Of a DNA stretch of 64,000 nt, positions 9,745-20,300 are shown one piece after another. Position 1 is the first letter of the stretch; each line of letters starts with the position of its first letter. The stretch lies in assembly GCA_964017145.1 (NCBI GenBank), contig OZ024851.1, forward strand, positions 1,302,001-1,366,000, read 5' to 3'. Source of the DNA: Agrocybe praecox. Lineage: Eukaryota; Basidiomycota; Agaricomycetes; Agaricales; Agrocybaceae. The notes under the pieces are model-generated. The model ran no database searches. It worked only from the letters and a program-made list of their open reading frames with translations, and was not told the origin of the DNA. Made by a program: the position numbers and the translations under genes.

Positions 9745-10095
9745 CTAAGCAGCAACCAATGCCATATTTGTACCACTCATGCTCAGCGTGAACTTGCCTC
9801 CCATAGCATTGATCAACTTCTTGATGTATTCCCTTACATTGCCCATATAATTTTTTGTAATGGTGACAACCTATAGTTAAAAAAATCACTCCATGAATTA
9901 GTATATGGAAATGTATGACAAGATGAGTTGGGTACTTATGAAAGAAGAAAATGGAAACTCACAAGCATGTGCACCGAAATCCTCAATCTGCCTCTTCGGC
10001 ATAAGGTAATGCAACAGTTGATCTAAAGAGCACGTGAACAGACTGGCATATTGTACGTGTAAGAACCACATGAGGGTGCTGATGGTTTTATGTGG
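9745..10095 (-). pseudogene. BRCT-domain protein fragment (Brc1/Rtt107-like)
   Basis: Two exon-like pieces are visible on the minus strand. Piece 1 (10,095-9,963) reads D-Q-L-L-H-Y-L-M-P-K-R-Q-I-E-D-F-G and ends near a GTGAGT donor. Piece 2 (9,870-9,745), after a TATAG acceptor, reads N-V-R-E-Y-I-K-K-L-I-N-A-M-G-G and then F-T-L-S-M-S-G-T-N-M-A-L, the typical start of a BRCT repeat in DNA-damage scaffold proteins, and stops at TAG after V-A-A. The splice phase is off by one, so the copy is dead. A further exon-like stretch at about 10,140-10,265 may belong to the same source gene. It is fused to an eIF4A fragment. Confidence 0.55.
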
Positions 10096-10513
10096 GGATT
10101 AATTGAGAAAGCAGGACGAAACAATACAATACATAAAACAAACCTCAACGTGATATGATGATGTTTGACTTGGGGGTCTTCCCAATGCTTTAGGCTCTTG
10201 TTCTTCTGGGGTTGTTGATATCAAAGACTTGCGCTCTCTGCCCTCCATCCGTAGCTTGAGCCCTTTTTGATAGAGATAGACAGACTATGATTTGGCTATG
10301 CACATATCACGGTGTCACAAACTGTACAATCTAATCTAATTGGGCAGGTGCAGATTGCACTGCCACATTGAGTTTTGGCACAGTGAGATAATTTCTTTGT
10401 GATTCACTCTTTGGTTCTAGCATAGATTTGGCATAGATGTGATGAGATTTGTCATATTTATGCAGCAGCTAGCAGAGGAATCAATTGGATATACTGTACC
10501 GTTTTGACCAATT

Positions 10514-10860
10514 GTTCACGTCACACATCACAGGGGGTCGTGAACTGAACCAATTTGTAATTCGTCATGCATCACAGGTATCAGTGAACATTAGTGAAAA
10601 CGAGCTTAAATTGGGCTCAAAAATGCGAAAAAAAGCCTTCGTGTATGTTATTACAGGCTCCATGCATCATCACCTCCATGTAGCTCTGAGCTTACATTTT
10701 ATCTTCATATGATGGCCCTTTCCAAGAACAGGCATGATAACAGGCTTGACCTTTGATTTTTCCTTGGCCAGTGAACAATATTTTTTGCCCATCACACATC
10801 ACATTAAGTTGTTAACATCAAGCCCAGTGAACTATGGGTGTCACACATCACAAGGCGTGA
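10514..10860. repeat. Dispersed TCACACATCACA / GTGAAC motif cluster
   Basis: TCACACATCACA occurs at about 10,521, 10,791 and 10,841, with a variant at 10,565 (TCATGCATCACA). Each copy is followed within about 35 bp by GTGAAC or a near variant. The first copy is enclosed by a 7-bp inverted repeat GTTCACG/CGTGAAC. No ORF of note is present. It may be a terminal region of a mobile element that carried the neighbouring gene fragments. Confidence 0.5.
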
Positions 10861-11327
10861 ACAATCAGTCGAAATGATACAGTAATGTAAAATATGTCCA
10901 AGTAGTATAAAAGCAGAGCAAGCAAGTGGGTGAAACTTCAAGCCATCATCTATTATCATTTATGTGTCCTGGGCTTTTTTTATGTTCATTTTTTGTCATC
11001 TGAGTGGAATATGTTGCTCAGTAGCACATATATTTGTATGTACAGGCCTGTTTAACTCTTTATTTAGAGTTCACTGTGCTTCAATACTAGGATAATGATA
11101 TAATTGACCAAGGCATATATTACTACTAGTGGCTTGTTTTGGGAACATGTTTTATTTCTTATTTTAACTATGATCCATATGTACAAATACATTTTTGTTG
11201 TTCTGTATATTATCTTTTATATTTGCAAGGATTTGAAACCACAGATACAGTGTGTCAACTAAATGATGAAGGTATTTATAGTTAATATATACATTACATT
11301 GTTAAAAAGCTCACACCTTCTGCTACA

Positions 11328-14300
11328 CTAAGAGTTATGTTTGATGTTTCTAACCTTCTCCTCAAGAGCCTCAGCTTGACTGACATTTTCCAAATTCCTG
11401 TATATGTGTGCAAGAGCTTTCATGCTTGTCAGTGTATCTGGGTGAGATTCTCCCAATACATGGAGGTGTTTTTCCATGACTACAAGTTGCAGTGCTTCTG
11501 CTTTTTTCCAGAGACCTTGGTCTTGATATGTAGATGCCAAATTTGAAATACTGGTAAGAGTAGAAGGATGATTCTCTCCAAGAATTTCCTTTCTTTTTTC
11601 CATGACTACAAGTTGCAGTGCTTCTGCTTTTTGCCAAAGACCTTGGTCTTGATATGTAGATGCCAAATTTGAAATACTGGTAAGAGTAGAAGGATGATTC
11701 TCTCCAAGGATTTCCGTGCTTTTTTCCATGACTACAAGTTGCAGTGCTTCTGCTTTTTGCCAAAGACCTTGGTCTTGATATGTAGATGCCAAATTTGAAA
11801 TACTGGTAAGAGTAGAAGGATGATTCTCTCCAAGGATTTCCATGCTTTTTTCCATGACTACAAGTTGCAGTGCTTCTGCTTTTTGCCAAAGACCTTGGTT
11901 TTGATATGTAGATGCCAAATTTGAAATACTGGTAAGAGTAGAAGGATGATTCTCTCCAAGGATTTCCGTGCTTTTTTCCATGACTACAAGTTGCAGTGCT
12001 TCTGCTTTTTGCCAAAGACCTTGGTTTTGATATGTAAGTGCCAAATTGGACATACTGGTAAGAGTAGAAGGATGATTCTCTCCAAGGATTTCCGTGCTTT
12101 TTTCCATGACTACAAGTTGCAGTGCTTCTGCTTTTTGCCAAAGACCTTGGTTTTTATATGCAAGTGCCAAATTGGACATACTGGTAAGAGTAGAAGGATG
12201 ATTCTCTCCAAGAATTTCCTTTCTTTTTTCCATGACTACAAGTTGCAGTGCTTCTGCTTTTTGCCAAAGACCTTGGTCTTGATATGTAGATGCCAAATTT
12301 GAAATACTGGTAAGAGTAGAAGGATGATTCTCTCCAAGGATTTCCTTGCTTTTTTGCATTTCTGCAAGTTGCAGTGCTCCTGCTTTTTGCCAAAGACCTT
12401 GGTTTTTATATGTAAGTGCCAAATTGGACATACTGGTAAGAGTAGAAGGATGATTCTCTCCAAGAATTTCCTTTCTTTTTTCCATGACTACAAGTTGCAG
12501 TGCTTCTGCTTTTTGCCAAAGACCTTGGTCTTGATATGTAGATGCCAAATTTGAAATACTGGTAAGAGTAGAAGGATGATTCTCTCCAAGGATTTCCTTG
12601 CTTTTTTCCATGACTACAAGTTTCAGTGCTTCTGCTTTTTGCCAAAGACCTTGGTTTTTATATGTAAGTGCCAAATTGGACATACTGGTAAGAGTAGAAG
12701 GATGATTCTCTCCAAGAATATCCTTCCCTTTATATAATGATGTCTCTTGGAACAACACAGCCTCCTTGTAGTACCCTTGATCATTACAAAGAGATCCAAT
12801 TTTATCCAAAATTTGAATATCAAATTCATGTAAATGTTCTCTGACTTTTAAGTATAGTTGTTGAATATGTGGCCAGAGATTGTGTTGGTATTTATGAACA
12901 TGTTCATCATAGTTGTCTGGAATTGATAAACCAAGAATACAAAAAACACATTTCTGCATAAATTTCTCATCTGTTCCTAGTATAGCCCTTCCCCATTGTT
13001 GTACCAGTGGATGCATTTTATATATGCATTTTTGGTCTTGTTCAAAATGGAATTCAATCAGAGAATAAGCTTGAAGTTTGAAAATGATTTCCTGGAATAC
13101 TTGGGGGCTCCATGATAATTCTTCTTTACCAAAATGACTTAAAAGATGCTCCACTTTGCTTTGCACAATGCTATCATCTGATTCTTCCTGCATTAATGCT
13201 GCTCTTTCAAATATTTCTTCTGAAATGCCTTCATGTTGCAAAAGTGAGCAAATTTGCAAAAAGCACTTTGCAGAATCATCTAACTTATCATAGCTCATTT
13301 TCCAAGTAGTATAAATTGCAATATCTTTATGTTGGATTGTTTCATAGCGAAGAATGTGATCTTGTTGCTGCTGATGAAATGCATAATATCTTGCTAATGA
13401 AAAGTTGGTCCTAGAAATATAGGCACCAGCATGGGAAATAGCCAAAGCAAGATATCCAAATTCCTATGGTTGAGAAAGTAAGATTATAAATTAAATTTCT
13501 AAGTATATTCCAAAAATTACCTGAACAATTTGTTTGGCTTGTCCTTGATTTTCATCAGTGGCTTCTCTTTTGGCCAAATTGAGCAAAAGATCTACAGCTT
13601 CCTCTTCAATCAAATTTCCAACAGCAACATATCCATCTTTGCTGGCATAAGAAGTACCAATTTCCTGATTACGTGTAGTAATAATGATGTTTCCAGTTGT
13701 AGGCAAAAATAACTCCAGATTCAGTCTAATATCATCTGCATTATCAATCACAAGAAGCCAGTGGTTTGTGGTCTGGCTTTCAAGCCATCTGAGTATTTGT
13801 TCAGCAGACAATTCTAGACCATTTGGAGCAAGAGATTGCAGATCTGCTTTGAGTGTAGCCTCATTGCTTCCATCAATATAAAACACCTCAGAAAAGCTAA
13901 AATGTAAAGTACAAATAAATAAAATCAGAATAAACACAATATATAAAAATATAAACCATACAGATTTGATGTCTTTACAAATTGGAAGGCAATCTGGCTT
14001 TTTCCAGAACCACCAAGGCCTTGCAAAACAAAAATATGTTGTCCAACACTGGCATTCTTGAAGAATTTTGCCATTTTGTCCAAAATATCTTTTCTGCCTG
14101 TGAAAAATGGCACTGGAGAAGGACAAGGCTTCCTTCTGAAGTCTTGAATCTGAACTTGTGCAGCTCTTGGAGCAACTGCATTTAAAAACTAGAAATAAAG
14201 AAGTATTCATAAATATAAAGAAAATGTACTATACCTAATTGCTCAACAGTGGGCTGTACTCTTTGAGACCTGAGCACAGAAACCACAGTTGACAATTTGT

Positions 14301-15451
14301 CTTGAGTCTCCTTTTTTTTCATATACTGAGTTGTGTGAGCTCGGGTAATGCCCAGACTTTCCCATTGAGACAGCTGCCTGCTTTGCAAGCCTTGATCAAC
14401 ATTGAAACGGAAATAAGTCTCTGGTATGTTTGCAAAGCGATGCAAAAGCTCCTGATGTGTGCACTCACAGTCCATGGCCATAGACTTGAGCATATCAATA
14501 ACTTTTACTGGAATCATTCTTCCCAAGAACCCAGGTTTTTCAATCTGAATCACAGCAGGCAGGCCAGTCCCAATGCTCACCAAGCATTGCAAAGAACGGT
14601 TTGGAAAAAGAGAGTTGGCCTCATTGAGAACCAGGACACAAGGGTTATTATGTCCCATCCCACCATCAACATATGATTGGTTTCGTCCAATTTCAATCCG
14701 CTTAAAGACAGTAGGGGTAGCAGATGTTGCCCGAGCAGCTTCCCAGATTGTGCAGGTTAAAGAAGTCTCACGAGGAGACTCGTAGGATCTGAACAGCACC
14801 GGGATATCCATGTTGGTTGCGTTCCGAGCACACACAAAGCTATGATATGTACAACTCAGTTTTAAATATATTCAAGGTTGAATTAGGCAACGCACGTTCG
14901 ACATATCCCAGATGCATTGCTTTCTACCAAAGAAGAATTCTCATCATTAGTCGCCGCTTGCACCATAGCCTTGATCGCGCTCTCGAGGGCGGTTGCCTTG
15001 AACGCTCCATCTCCGACCATCTTCGTCTGGGAGAAAACATTTTTAACCAGCGTATCGTAGTGGGTGATTGCCTCGTCGATGTCCATACGAAGGCGCCCGA
15101 GCATCAACGCGATAATGCTATGGTGTTTGTGAGTCCCGTTAGCCAAAGTGTTAGGATACTATCAGAGTATTACAACGCACCCTCCTGTACTAGTCCCACC
15201 GATTATATCAAAGTATTCCACCGGCTTCGGTAGGTCATTGAGACTCTCCAAACCCTCTCTTGCTCGTTGCGCATTCTCCGCAATCTTCAGCTTGTGCATG
15301 ATCTCCTTTAGGATGAGGAGCTCGGAAAGCCCACGTATTCCGCCGCCATCTATTGAGACGTCCTACTGAGTACAATTTATCATCCAACCAAATGAACCAT
15401 CTTACCTAGCGCGAGGAGCCTCAAGGGTGCTTCGTTGATTGGGGTAGTCAT
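11328..15451 (-). CDS. NLR-like patatin/NB-ARC/TPR protein, 1255 aa
   Basis: Seven exons join in phase: 15406-15451, 15181-15349, 14896-15117, 14235-14839, 13962-14175, 13521-13896 and 11328-13463. Residues 10-300 are a patatin-like phospholipase with oxyanion loop D-G-G-G-I-R-G (16-22), nucleophile S69 in G-T-S-T-G and D204 in V-D-G-G. An NB-ARC ATPase follows with P-loop G-L-G-G-S-G-K-S (400-407), Walker B L-L-V-I-D (466-470) and I-T-T-R (491-494). After a helical linker, residues about 769-1245 are kinesin-light-chain-type TPRs. This is a known class of fungal NLR-like (STAND) proteins implicated in non-self recognition. Expected role: ligand binding by the TPR array, ATP-driven assembly, then lipid hydrolysis at membranes. 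All key residues are kept, so it looks functional. Confidence 0.9.
11350..12740 (-). repeat. 126-bp TPR-coding array, ten near-identical units
   Basis: Units of 42 codons repeat at 126-bp spacing, each containing L-G-E-N-H-P-S-T-L-T-S. Ten are almost identical at the DNA level, and an eleventh, at the C-terminal end, has diverged (G-E-S-H-P-D-T). Differences concentrate in a few codons: K-S-K, K-R-K, K-S-T or K-S-M before E-I-L-G; S-I-S or S-M-S; and A-S-T-Y-Q-D, A-L-T-Y-K-N or A-L-T-Y-Q-N. Such homogenised repeats with a few variable positions are known from fungal incompatibility NLRs. Confidence 0.92.
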
Positions 15452-17466
15452 GGTTCAGATGCAGAAAGAGTTGCTTTGCTGATCGTCGACGTTGCCAGGG
15501 CAGAGGGCTTTCACACAGGAGCCCCGTGGTAGACGGGCCCATCACCCAATATTAATAGACTCGGCGCTGTTCGCCGCCCTCCGAGCTCCCAAATACGCCA
15601 ACTGCTTGTTGGTTGGTGATATTATAACGCGTAGATTATCTCGTCGTCGTCGACATGTTCCTAATGAGCTGGCGAAATGACCGAGAAAGACGAGCAGATG
15701 CCAATTGAAATGGGATTGGGAAAATGAGAGTTTCTGGAGCCGAACCGGATCAACGCGTGTGCGCCATATTTATCCGAATTCAAACCCGCTGCTAGTGAAC
15801 AGGCTTTGTTTCGAACACCCGCGACCGCGACCGACACCGCCAGCAGTACCTGCACGACTACTCGGAACAGCGTGGAGGGGACAGACGTGATAGTCAAACA
15901 ATACGCTTGCTAGGAGATTGTCTTTGCTGGGTCTGAAACGCACGCTAGCGTCAAAATTTGAAAGCTCGAAAGGCTCGGTCAGGGTCTGCGTTCGTCGTTT
16001 TCCTTGTCGTTCTGCTGTGCTTGCTCATGCTCATTCCCTTAGACTTTCCTCTCTCCTCCTTCTTCTGCGCTAGCTCGAACTGTACGGATCAAATACCCTT
16101 GTCTTTTTATCATTATCAGGATCCCGAACTTCATCGAAATACCTTGTCTGAGAGGCTCTGGCATTCTGATTTCTGATTCAGCCTTGGTCAAAGCAGGCCC
16201 TCCGACGTTTATACTGCGATAATCACTCCACTAGGGCTGCATTCCGCTTTTGTCTTTGCATTACATCTCCTGCGTCAATATCTCTGACCTTCATACTTGA
16301 TACCACGAATTTCTTTCGAGAAAGCCCACAAACTTAGAGCCGGTATTCGCTCGAGTTTCTCCGTCTATTTCTTGCTTGTTTACTCACTTGCTCTTCTTTC
16401 CTTTTAGTTCCTCTTAATAAATTCAATAGTCGTTGTGCAGGCGCAGGCGCTCATCCTTGACACTATCGCACGCGCTTCCCCGGTCTCTACTTTCCGTTAC
16501 CTCAAGCCTCCATCTTCCGGATGCGTTGCGTATGACGCGTCGGCTTCAGGAGTTCCATATACGAGTCACTAGTACGTCGCATCATCATTTTAAAATGCTA
16601 GAAGAATCCATATTCTGCAACTCATACATTTCTGATCTTCTGGCTCTTAGCTCGGCCTCATTCACTATCGTTTTCTTCTTTATCTCCCTTCCTTCCGTCC
16701 CGAGGCTCGTCCTTCTGTTCATCCGTCTGTCTGTCTCTTTGTTCCTTACTCGTGTTCATATCCACTTCACTAAAAGACCGAAATCCACACATATCCGAAA
16801 TGACAGGTTTGATCATTTTATGGACCACGAATGCGGGGGGAAAAGAGAAGCGGTGAGGGAAGGTAGATAGGGAAAGTGGCGACGATGTTGATATTGACAT
16901 TAACCGCGGTGTAGGGTCGCGCATCTAGACTCGGCTCGGGGATCGCTGGTCCTACAGTAAGTCATGTATCCTGTTCTCATACATATGTATATATAATAAA
17001 ACAGAATAATATAATACGACAATACGATACGATAAATACACGCATACTACGTAGCCTACTAGCCTAACGTACGTCCTGCATCAGGATTATTAAATTACAC
17101 ACGTACATACGACATGACGTACAAAACAAAGTCCAATAGGAATAGCGATTAATGAATAAGGAATAAGGAATAGTCGACAAGCTGGGGTGTAGGCGTCTAT
17201 GATGAGCGATCGATGGCGAGCGAGTACGATGGGAAGGGAAGGGATTCATTGGAGTAGAAAATATAGGGCATACGTGCGTCACGTCGTGAATCTCTTCGGG
17301 CCTATCCCTGGTCTGCCTCATCTTTCTTCTCTCTGAGCCGCATTAGCAAATAACCATAACCCCTTCCCACCCCTGCAGCGTTCGCACGAAGCCCCTGATG
17401 CAAGCCCGGCGTTTGATGATGTAGAGGCGTAATGCCTTAAAAAGAGGGAGGGAAATGGATGTTGAG
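15452..17466. other. Intergenic, no supported gene
   Basis: This lies upstream of the NLR-like gene and must hold its promoter, but no clear TATA or motif stands out next to the ATG. Open frames (for example 16433-16870) are Ser/Leu-rich and T-rich in composition and show no family. I see nothing else. Confidence 0.4.
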
Positions 17467-18000
17467 TCAGTTCATGAGGAAAGTGCGAAAGAAAAAAGGC
17501 CCACACCTGTTGACAATGAACCAACAAATTCTCGACACGCCCCAAGTCCACGTACACATACCCCCAAGAAAGGGGTTCAGACCGACGCTCTCCTCATCCC
17601 ACAGCGGGATCTTGTAACACTGGTACCCGTCCTTATACGAGAGGGGCGGCCACGACACGTCGAGCGCCTGCGCGAGGTGCGTGATGCGGTATGTGTGGAG
17701 GCGGGCGGGCTCTTTGACGGCGGAGAGGGAGCCAGGGAAGAGGGAGCCGGGGAGGGAGAGGGAGGAGGGGCATGGGTGCGATCGTTGCTTGCACGATTTC
17801 GAGGGGAATTCATATCATGTTGGACGTGCAATGAGTGTGTTTTTTTTTGGTTTTAGTGTGGTGGTGGTGGTGGAGCGAATGTGGACGTAGAAGCAAACTA
17901 GGATGTTGTCGATGTGGCCGGCGTCAATTTCGACATCGGTCGACGCTTCTTCCGGCTCTACGGAACAGTCGAAGGATGTCGACCCCTCTCCAGAGGACAA
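17467..18000 (-). pseudogene. Unknown gene fragment X, copy 1
   Basis: The minus strand at about 17,780-17,565 reads P-G-S-L-S-A-V-K-E-P-A-R-L-H-T-Y-R-I-T-H and continues S-Y-K-D-G-Y-Q-C-Y-K-I-P-L-W-D-E-E-S, ending at a GTATGT donor. Upstream, about 18,000-17,900, an ATG starts an acidic stretch (M-S-S-G-E-G-S). The exon recurs about 850 bp away, where it has a stop codon. Codon-level conservation between the two copies suggests it once coded for protein. The family is not recognised, and the complete gene could not be assembled. Either strand organisation or status (live or dead) remains open. Confidence 0.35.
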
Positions 18001-18059
18001 CGGCGAAGATTGGGCTTGGGGTTACTCTTCAATTGGTTGACCTCTCTGATCTTGAAGTC

Positions 18060-18340
18060 CCCGAGGCTCAGTCCCACAGAAACCCCCTGGACGATGCGAT
18101 CGGCGATGCTGAGGCGCCAGAGCCTCTGGACTTAGGTGTGACCGGTTCAGTTGAGGATGAGAGTGTTAGGACTGACATGAGGAGGAGGTGCCATCCGTCG
18201 AGAGTCGAGAGTTGGATGCGCTGGCACATGAGGAGGAGTCGCTATCGGAGCCCGTCACTTCTCAGTCGGAGGGGTGTGGAGGCGCCCAGAAGGACAGCGA
18301 AGCGGCGACGGATGTTCGCGCTTCTGACGTCACTGCACCT
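18060..18340 (+). pseudogene. R repeat gene fragment, copy 2
   Basis: This stretch matches 25,490-25,700: the plus strand reads A-E-A-P-E-P-L-D-L-G-V-T-G-S-V-E-D-E (A-P-E-P-L-D-L-D-V-T-G-S-V-K-D-E in the other copy). After that, indels shift the frame and the downstream part turns Arg-rich. It is the acidic N-terminal portion of the R family. It stops before the conserved tryptophan-rich part. Confidence 0.5.
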
Positions 18341-18660
18341 GTTGACAATGAATCAACATATTCTCTCCCTCCTTCAACACGCCCTACACACACCCTCAAA
18401 AAGAGCTTCAGATCGACGCTCTCCTCGTCCCACAGCGGGACCTTGTAACACTTGTACCGGTCCTTATAATAGAGGGGACGCCACGACACGTCGAGCACCT
18501 GCACGAGGTGCGTGATGCGTTATGTGTGGAGGCAGGCGGACTCTTTGAGGGAGGATAGGAAGCCAGGGACGCGGGAGCCAGGGAAGAGGGAACCGGGGAG
18601 GGATGGCAGGGAGAGGAGGGAGAGGGATGAGGAGCATGGGTGCAATCGTTGCTTGCATGA
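18341..18660 (-). pseudogene. Unknown gene fragment X, copy 2, with stop
   Basis: A second copy of the 17,565-17,780 exon: the minus strand reads S-W-R-P-L-Y-Y-K-D-R-Y-K-C-Y-K-V-P-L-W-D. The conserved tyrosine codon of copy 1 (CACACATAC) is a stop here (CACACATAA), so this copy is broken. It also differs by small indels in the low-complexity part (Pro/Leu/Ser-rich). Confidence 0.5.
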
Positions 18661-18867
18661 TTTCGGGGGAGTTCAGATCATGTCAGACGTGGAATGAGTG
18701 TGTGGTTGGTTGGTTTTAGTGTGGTGGTGGAGCGAATGTGGACGTAGAAGCGAACGACGATGTTGGCTGTGTGGAGTACGACTTGTCGTCAGCGAGCCAG
18801 AATATTATGTATGCGTGCATGCAGTGCGTACATGATGGGATCCAATAACGAATGGAATGGTCTGTGT

Positions 18868-19175
18868 GTACGACGAACGACGATGAATCTATAAACGTCT
18901 TCCCTTTCGAACCAATGCATGAAGACCAACGTCGTTGATTCTAGATAGCTCAGTACACAACTAGATAAAAGACCACAAAATAAAGATAAAGACAAGAGTT
19001 TGGAATTACTGACTCAAATATAGAGACTCAGGCACATATACCTCTCCGTAGTACACTGAGCGCCGTGGAAGAACTTGGGGGGTTACGCGTTACGATCGAC
19101 CTCGTCGAGTTTTATACTGGTGTTGTGCAGATGGAGGGCGAATTTCAGACGTTGATGGGGGGAGGCGAATGATTA
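18868..19175 (+). pseudogene. Receptor-like gene remnant (third copy)
   Basis: This aligns with the cytoplasmic tail codons of the two receptor-like genes at 21,481 and 27,629 (compare 18,880-18,950 with 22,555-22,625). It contains a TGA in place of an Arg codon (CGTCGTTGATTC versus CGTCGTCGATTC), several frameshifts, and it lacks everything upstream of the tail and the last about 70 codons. The following about 110 bp match the 3' flank of the intact copies. It shows that the duplicated unit extended further left. Confidence 0.8.
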
Positions 19176-19416
19176 GGATCATGATTGCATCCGCTGATGT
19201 GGCTATGATTTGTGAGAGGAGGTTAATCCGTCCGCTTCTCATACAGTACCTAGCTACCTAACTGGCAAGCCATCTGGTGAACAGTGGACAGCACACACAG
19301 GTTTATCAAGTGGGACTCCACTCAGTCTTCAGATGGAAGTAACACAACTACCATATTTGCCTGACCATTCTACATACTGTTGACATTTGAGTGGATCAAC
19401 ACTACTAAGGAACAAG

Positions 19417-20300
19417 TCATGTCTGCGCTTCCAACCCGTTTAAGAACTCCAATAACTGCGGCGTGTCGTCAACTTCATCGCCGATTGCGGCAGACGGACC
19501 AGGACGAAGGTAGAAGGGAGTATCAAAGTGAGCTGGGTAGAATCCCGCATACTCCCAATCCAAGATGGCGGTGATTTTGAGTGTTTCTTCGTCTACAAGT
19601 ATGTTATGCTGGGATAAATCGTTATGGCAAAATACGTAATCTGCAGTTTCAGCCTCGGGTATATTGCGAAATATTGAAGGTTTTACGTGTTTAATTAATC
19701 GATATGGAATGCACACATCACCAAGGACACCACCAAGGACTTTGGATTTGAGCGAATGCATTTGGGAGATATACCCTTGGAGTTCTTCGATGACCGTAGC
19801 TTTCTTTTCTTCAGAGAGATTTGCCATATCCGTTCCAGGGACGATGTCTGTTATAATATAGAAACGCCCGTGATCTTCAAACGCACACCGAATATTCGGG
19901 ACCGGAATGGTTGTGTTCTCCTTGATGAAGCGTACGCTGGCCGCCTCATTCTTCATCCTTTCAAATGCCATGTAAGGTACAAGTTTTAATGTAGGCGTTA
20001 TCACGTAGTACTCGTCGGGAGTGAGGTTTCTTTTGATAAAGACGGGATACGGGTTGGGATCACTGTCAAATTCATAGTACTTCTTCTCGTGTGTGATAGT
20101 AGCGAAGCGCTCTTTTCTCCTCTATTACAACAGATTCGTGAGCGAAATTTAGTGGAGAAACAGGTCAAACATACTGGATCATCTTCAACGACAGACACCT
20201 CTCCCTCTACATGATCATCTTTAACAACAGACGCCGTTGCGGCTATTGGCTTGTCGATATTGGATACCTTATCTGAGTTTGAATCTTGTTTTTGTCCCAT
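19417..20300 (-). CDS. APH-family kinase-like protein A, 276 aa
   Basis: Exon 1 is 20175-20300 and exon 2 is 19417-20121, with a 53-nt intron (GTATGT...AATAG). The first 42 residues are polar and variable. The rest is an aminoglycoside-phosphotransferase/choline-kinase-type fold: nucleotide-binding N-lobe with I-P-V-P-N-I-R-C-A-F, the catalytic loop H-N-D-L-S-Q-H-N-I-L-V-D (about 208-219) and the metal-binding I-L-D-W-E-Y-A-G (about 228-235). Such proteins are numerous in mushrooms; their substrates are unknown and true antibiotic resistance is unlikely. No signal peptide, so cytosolic. It is convergent with a receptor-like remnant and divergent from the intact receptor-like gene A. A near-identical paralog lies at 30,130-31,031. 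Confidence 0.85.

Noticed and set aside
11350..12740. CRISPR-like regular repeats
   Set aside because: Repeats of 126 bp are contiguous coding units without spacers, in a eukaryotic gene.
11371..12829. Several ORFs on both strands within the TPR array
   Set aside because: They are shadows of the 126-bp repeat, which stays open in other frames because each unit is nearly identical.
17577..18515. Pro/Ser- and Arg-rich ORFs of 80-226 codons on both strands
   Set aside because: They run through R and X gene fragments in the wrong frame and are not conserved between copies.
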